Positions 5,750 through 8,952 of a stretch of DNA of 8,952 bases are shown piece after piece (position 1 is the stretch's first letter; each line of letters begins with the position of its first letter). Below the pieces are notes generated by a model. That model was given only the letters and a program-made list of their open reading frames with translations, was not told the DNA's origin and ran no database searches. The stretch spans positions 1 through 8,952 of the forward strand of contig CAYXRK010000195.1 in the NCBI GenBank assembly GCA_964467615.1. The letters are read 5' to 3'. The stretch comes from CAYXRK01 sp964467615 (GTDB lineage: Bacteria; Hydrogenedentota; Hydrogenedentia; Hydrogenedentales; GCA-2746185). Position numbers and translations under genes: made by a program.

Positions 5750-8079
5750 GCGGGAAACACCTCAGTGCCCTAGTCGCAGGCTGCTGGACGTTGCTTGCCG
5801 GTATCGCGGCCGCGCCATCGGCGAATGGGTTCGATCCGTTCGGGGGAAATTCCTTTTTCGAGTTGGAACTTCGGTTCGCGCGATGGGCATTCGAAGACCT
5901 CGACCACAACGGCGACCGAGACGTAAGCGGGCCCGACGACGGCATTATCTATACGCTTGAAGGCGGCGACGCGGGTTGGACCCGCGATGAGATGGAAATC
6001 ATCGAGGAGTCCTTTCAAGTATGGGAAGATGTTCCCAGTTCGTTCGTTGCATTCAAGTTTACCGCACCGATAGAGGACCCCATCGAAGTATTCGGCAACA
6101 TCGGCGACGACTCCGTCCTCTTCGTGGACGGAATCCGCTTCGTTGCGGCGAACGTCCCCGGCGAACCATTTTTTGACGGTACGGTGACCGGCGGCGTGCT
6201 GGGCATTGCGTACATCGACGTGCTGATCGACGACGGATTTTTCGAGACCCCGGACGGCGACATCGGCGTTTTTGTCGAAGGCGGCGGCCGCATCTACGAA
6301 TGCGACATCGTCATCAACGCGGCGGCCCACCGCTCTCCGGGCGGCGGAGTGCCTGCATCATCGGATCTCAAGGGTACGATGGTCCACGAGATTGGGCATT
6401 CGCTGGGCATTGGGCACACGCCGATGAACAACCTTGACCTTATACTCGATGACGACGGCGAGATTATCGGCGCGCTGGAGAACCCGGTCGTGGGCATGCG
6501 GGACGCGCAGGGCCGATTGGCGCTGCACGGCGTGACGCCCACCATGTTTCCGGTCGTATTTTCCGTCCAGGACGAGGACAGCCAGATCCGGGACGACGGC
6601 GGGGCGGACCTCGCCTGGGACGATGTCGCCGCAGTGACGTTTCTGTATCCGCGGACAGACCAGAGCAATTTTTTCAGCATGTCCTCGCATGCCCGTTCGC
6701 AGGCCTCGAACGGATTTCCCTCGTTCCCGATTCTGGGGGGCCTGGTCACCGCGTGGGTGGACACGGACAATAGCCCGAATACACAGCGCGTGCCGCTCAT
6801 GAGTACGATCACCGGCCTCTATACCTTCGTCGAGGACATTTTCGCGCGCGGCGATTTCACCATCCCGAATCTGCCGAAGGAGATTGAACACCCCGCAATC
6901 AGCGGACCCTTCAACCCGACGTACACCTTCACTATCGAACCCGTGCGCGGCGATGAAATTCCCGGCCGCGCGGTGGGCGAAGACTACGATACAACCCATT
7001 TCTTTCGTCCCGAAGACCAATGGGTCGGCGTGGCCTACGCCGACTTCTTTCCGTCCGAGACATTTCTCGAGGAAGGCGAGTTGTTCGGCAGCAACAACCA
7101 CGATGCGGGTACGGCGTTTGTATTCGACCAGCAGAGAGACCGTTTCGTGTCGACATCGTCCGGACGGACTTTGAACCAACTTCTTCGCGGGGGCGCGCCG
7201 ATGTTTGGCGACGAGGACCAAGTGTGCCCGTTGGACATTATCGACCAAGCCGTTCTTTTGCCGATCCTTCCGAATATGCTTCGCGGACTTCGCGACCGCG
7301 TCTTGCTGGATAACGCGGTGGGCGCGCTCGCCGTCGATGCGTACTATCAGGCCGCGCCGACCATGGCCCGGGCGCTAACGGCGAGCCCCGTGCTCAAAGC
7401 TTCCGCGGTACGTTCGGCGGTGGCTGTCGAGTGGGCGTTGACGCGCGACTGGTTCATCGTGGCGCTGTTGTCGGCCACGGCGCTGGTGTTCGCGCGCCGC
7501 ATGCGGGGCGGCCGTCCGGCAGTCGCAGGCCTTGTGGCGTTCGCGGCGCTCATGCTCGTGATGGACGAGACTTCGGCCCGCGTTCTCTACATGAACGACA
7601 AGCAACTTACCGCGGAGTCGGACGCGATTGTTCAAGGGCGCGTCACCGTCACCGAGCCGAGACTCCGCTCGAGCGGACGCGGGGTAGCCACGGACACGAC
7701 TATCGTGGTGGAAGAAACTCTGAAAGGCAGAGAGAACAAGGGCAGTTCGATATTCCTATCGGCGCCCGGCGGGCGGGTCGGCAATTTGCAAACCAACGTG
7801 AGCGAACTGGCGCAGTTCGAGGACGGAGAAGAGGTGATTTTGTTTCTCACGTTCGTCGAAGACTTTGGATACGTCGTAACCGGGGGGTATCAAGGAAAGG
7901 TCGCGATAACGGCGGACAAGGACACCGGTGGCGCGGAGGTGCAGGGCCGCAGGATGGTCCGGAACAAGAGCGGCGAAATTCAGAGCGAGGGCATGGTCCC
8001 GCTGGAGACGTATAAGGACCGAATCCGGGGGTACGTCGAAAAACAGAAGGCAGCGAGTTCCGGCGACGCCAAGAAGTAG
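5746..8079 (+). CDS. Secreted matrixin-like zinc metalloprotease fused to a CFI-like tail and a second secreted domain
   Basis: 777 residues. Residues 1-28 look like a signal peptide (hydrophobic LSALVAGCWTLLAGIAAA, then PSANG). A possible calcium loop DLDHNGDRDVSG lies at 51-62. Residues 78-105 (WTRDEMEIIEESFQVWEDV...FKF) match the matrixin N-terminal helix. The zinc site HEIGHSLGIGH is at 214-224 (three His, catalytic Glu 215). A Met-turn TPTMFP has Met at 267, and DDVAAVTFLYP closes the catalytic domain near 302. Residues about 329-400 resemble a carboxypeptidase-regulatory-type beta domain (tentative). A CFI-like tail follows from Cys494 with a membrane segment at 569-583, then a second hydrophobic segment (592-606) and a soluble domain (612-777). 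The ATG overlaps the upstream stop; a terminator follows 20 bases after the TAG. Expected role: secreted, envelope-held endopeptidase of unknown substrate, possibly acting on the upstream giant protein. Both the fusion and the degenerate tail are unusual. Confidence 0.93.
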   Translation: MSGKHLSALVAGCWTLLAGIAAAPSANGFDPFGGNSFFELELRFARWAFEDLDHNGDRDVSGPDDGIIYTLEGGDAGWTRDEMEIIEESFQVWEDVPSSFVAFKFTAPIEDPIEVFGNIGDDSVLFVDGIRFVAANVPGEPFFDGTVTGGVLGIAYIDVLIDDGFFETPDGDIGVFVEGGGRIYECDIVINAAAHRSPGGGVPASSDLKGTMVHEIGHSLGIGHTPMNNLDLILDDDGEIIGALENPVVGMRDAQGRLALHGVTPTMFPVVFSVQDEDSQIRDDGGADLAWDDVAAVTFLYPRTDQSNFFSMSSHARSQASNGFPSFPILGGLVTAWVDTDNSPNTQRVPLMSTITGLYTFVEDIFARGDFTIPNLPKEIEHPAISGPFNPTYTFTIEPVRGDEIPGRAVGEDYDTTHFFRPEDQWVGVAYADFFPSETFLEEGELFGSNNHDAGTAFVFDQQRDRFVSTSSGRTLNQLLRGGAPMFGDEDQVCPLDIIDQAVLLPILPNMLRGLRDRVLLDNAVGALAVDAYYQAAPTMARALTASPVLKASAVRSAVAVEWALTRDWFIVALLSATALVFARRMRGGRPAVAGLVAFAALMLVMDETSARVLYMNDKQLTAESDAIVQGRVTVTEPRLRSSGRGVATDTTIVVEETLKGRENKGSSIFLSAPGGRVGNLQTNVSELAQFEDGEEVILFLTFVEDFGYVVTGGYQGKVAITADKDTGGAEVQGRRMVRNKSGEIQSEGMVPLETYKDRIRGYVEKQKAASSGDAKK
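7225..7500 (+). other. Degenerate CFI-like tail of the protease
   Basis: LRGLRDRVLLDNAVGALAVDAYYQAAPTMARAL aligns to LRIFRDGVLLESAAGALFVDAYYTASPAIADAV of the upstream gene, and both have SPV soon after. The front differs: Cys494 (7225) is kept, but CFIATAAYG has become CPLDIIDQA. A membrane segment WFIVALLSATALVFA (residues 569-583) and ARRMRGGR follow, the usual end of such a tail, yet the frame continues. Homology to the upstream tail is seen directly; functional loss or change is inference. Confidence 0.75.
7501..8079 (+). other. Fused C-terminal unit: signal-like segment plus secreted domain
   Basis: Residues 586-777. MRGGRPAVAGLVAFAALMLVMDETSA looks like an independent signal peptide with its own Met (ATG at 7501). 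It is followed by a beta-rich domain: LTAESDAIVQGRVTVTEP, TTIVVEETLKG, SSIFLSAPGGRVG, LAQFEDGEEVILFLTF, YVVTGGYQGKVAI. From memory, stand-alone secreted proteins with this pattern (A-D-x-I-V-x-G-x-V, V-E-E-x-L-K-G, GGxxG, F-x-x-GEEVxLFL, QGK) occur beside matrixin-like protease genes in several bacterial groups. Here it is in frame with no stop. No clear ribosome binding site precedes 7501, so a separate start is not supported. Confidence 0.6.
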
Positions 8080-8099
8080 GGACGAACAAGACGTATCGT

Positions 8100-8135
8100 T
8101 CCCGGGAGGCTCTAGCTTCTCGGGATTTCTTTTTT
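8100..8135 (+). terminator. Rho-independent terminator after the protease gene
   Basis: CCCGGGAGG (8101-8109) pairs with CTTCTCGGG (8116-8124) over nine pairs including two G-U, with loop CTCTAG, and T8100-A8125 can extend the stem. It is followed by TTTCTTTTTT (8126-8135). It sits 20 bases after the TAG and separates the two secreted-protein genes from gspC. Confidence 0.88.
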
Positions 8136-8299
8136 CCGGGCGTCTAGGGGGTGGGGGCGCTTGGCCCGGGGCGGCCAGATCAGGCGGATGCGGTCTACGG
8201 GGCGCGCTGTCATCCGGGCCTTACTGACGCGCGTTAAGTCATGGGCGAATAGATTGTTACGCCTGGTAGGCGGGTGATAGACGGAGGCGCTGAAAACTC
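8136..8299 (+). other. Intergenic spacer upstream of gspC
   Basis: GC-rich spacer with no supported gene. It must carry the promoter for gspC if the terminator works, but no good -35/-10 pair is visible; the best candidate (TTGTTA at 8254, GATAGA at 8276, spacing 16) is weak. An in-frame TGA at 8291 rules out a longer gspC start. Confidence 0.5.
8283..8287 (+). promoter_or_regulatory. Ribosome binding site of gspC
   Basis: GGAGG lies 12 bases before the ATG at 8300, a slightly long but acceptable spacing. No other purine run is closer, and the stop at 8291 in the same frame makes ATG 8300 the first possible start. Confidence 0.6.
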
Positions 8300-8952
8300 A
8301 TGCTTCGAGGGTTGCTGTACAGACAGTTTTTCTTTCTCGCGGACGTGGCGCTGGCGGGTGTGTGTGCGGCGTTCGTGGTGATGGCCGTGTTAGCGGGGAT
8401 GCGGGGGCCAGTGGTGTTGGCCGGCGCCTCGTCGTCGGCCGACGCCTCCGATTTTGCGAGCGCCTTCTCGAGCGTCGGTCCGCGCGGGGAGTACGACGTG
8501 ATCGTCTCGAGTGGGCTGTTTGGGGACGCGGCGAAGATGACGAGCGAAACGCCCGACCCGGGGCCCGCGCCGTCGGCGGCCGAGACGGACACGGAGTTGC
8601 CGTTGAGACTGACTGGGTACGTAACGACAGGCCCCAAGGACGCACTGGCGACGGCGACGATTGAAGTCGAGCAGGGCGCGCGATCGGTGAAGACGTACTA
8701 TATAGGAGAGGAAGTGGTCGAGAGCGTGTTTCTCAATTCCGTACTGCCGAAGGAGGTGATTCTGGACAATCGCCGCACGAACGCGCTCGAACATTTGAAG
8801 ATGGACGAGGAATCGCTACTTAAAATGGCGGCGGCGGCCGTACCTCCTTCAGCGCGCGATCGCGCCGCGCCGGCAGCGCCCCAACGCGCCACCAACCTGA
8901 TCGAATTCAAGCGCGACGAACTGGCCCAGAAACTGATGGACAACTATGAGGA
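8300..8952 (+). CDS. gspC: Type II secretion system protein C (GspC-like), 3' end missing
   Basis: 217 complete codons are visible and the frame runs off the window. Residues 1-12 are a short cytoplasmic start, 13-33 one membrane helix (LADVALAGVCAAFVVMAVLAG), then a Ser/Ala-rich linker. YDVIVSSGLFGD (65-76) matches the short strand before the GspC core. Residues 99-168 fit the GspC homology region: ELPLRLTGYVTTGP, a central ATIEVEQG strand, TYYIGEEVVESVFLNSVLPKEVIL and a closing EHLKM. In type II secretion this inner-membrane protein contacts the outer-membrane secretin GspD through that region. A Pro/Ala-rich linker follows, and LIEFKRDELAQKLMDNYEE resembles the lead-in to a PDZ domain, which would lie just beyond the window. 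It is separated from the upstream genes by a terminator, so it probably starts its own operon, perhaps the gsp cluster. The family call rests on overall pattern, as GspC proteins are poorly conserved. Confidence 0.8.
   Translation, partial: MLRGLLYRQFFFLADVALAGVCAAFVVMAVLAGMRGPVVLAGASSSADASDFASAFSSVGPRGEYDVIVSSGLFGDAAKMTSETPDPGPAPSAAETDTELPLRLTGYVTTGPKDALATATIEVEQGARSVKTYYIGEEVVESVFLNSVLPKEVILDNRRTNALEHLKMDEESLLKMAAAAVPPSARDRAAPAAPQRATNLIEFKRDELAQKLMDNYE

Noticed and set aside
6358..7248. Reverse-strand open frame of 296 codons opposite the protease
   Set aside because: It lies wholly antisense to a clearly functional coding region, with no domain; a shadow of high GC codon use.
8136..8169. 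Inverted repeat CCGGGC / GCCCGG with a 22-base loop after the terminator
   Set aside because: Short arms in GC-rich sequence, long loop and no T-run; expected by chance.
7928..8227. Forward open frame across the end of the protease gene
   Set aside because: It overlaps the real coding frame, has Arg-rich shadow composition, reads through the terminator and has no recognisable domain.
8254..8281. Promoter candidate TTGTTA-16-GATAGA for gspC
   Set aside because: Only 4 of 6 and 3 of 6 consensus matches, and the start point would fall nearly on the ribosome binding site.

Overview
The window looks like GC-rich (about 60 %) chromosomal DNA from an uncultured, diderm-type bacterium. Three traits point towards the Hydrogenedentota / PVC-like environmental lineages: giant acidic secreted proteins with PKD domains and poly-(Glu-Gly) linkers, C-terminal tails of the CFI-box type, and a type II secretion gene. 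This placement is inference from domain style; no marker gene is present.

Layout, all on the + strand. (1) Positions 2-5749 hold the 3' part (1915 codons visible, 5' end outside the window) of a giant secreted, surface-type protein. It carries a partial repeat module, two PKD domains, a (Glu-Gly)7 linker, four further copies of an apparently undescribed repeat (Asp/Asn-rich motif, then a FFVVVR strand, then DFRV), two IPT/TIG domains, and a CFI-box tail with hydrophobic segments and a terminal Arg cluster. (2) Positions 5746-8079 overlap the first gene by 4 bases (ATGA) and encode a 777-residue secreted zinc metalloprotease of the matrixin/metzincin type (HEIGHSLGIGH plus a Met-turn). It is followed by a degenerate CFI-like tail, two hydrophobic segments, and a second secreted domain that looks like a fused partner gene. 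(3) A strong intrinsic terminator at 8100-8135 closes this two-gene unit. (4) A roughly 165-base gap leads to the 5' part of a type II secretion gspC gene, from 8300 to the window end.

The first two genes are probably co-transcribed and translationally coupled. They share homologous C-terminal tails, so they probably go to the same cell-surface compartment. One plausible reading is a large calcium-dependent surface protein paired with a protease that processes it or acts beside it. The nearby gspC, in a separate transcription unit, makes type II secretion a candidate export route, but nothing in the window proves this link.

Points most worth a second look: the repeated FFVVVR/DFRV module; the single cysteine of the visible giant protein, which lies in its CFI box; the protease tail that keeps the cysteine but has lost the rest of the box; and the read-through fusion at the end of the protease. 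The reverse strand carries only shadow reading frames, including a 3.5-kb one explained by codon avoidance.
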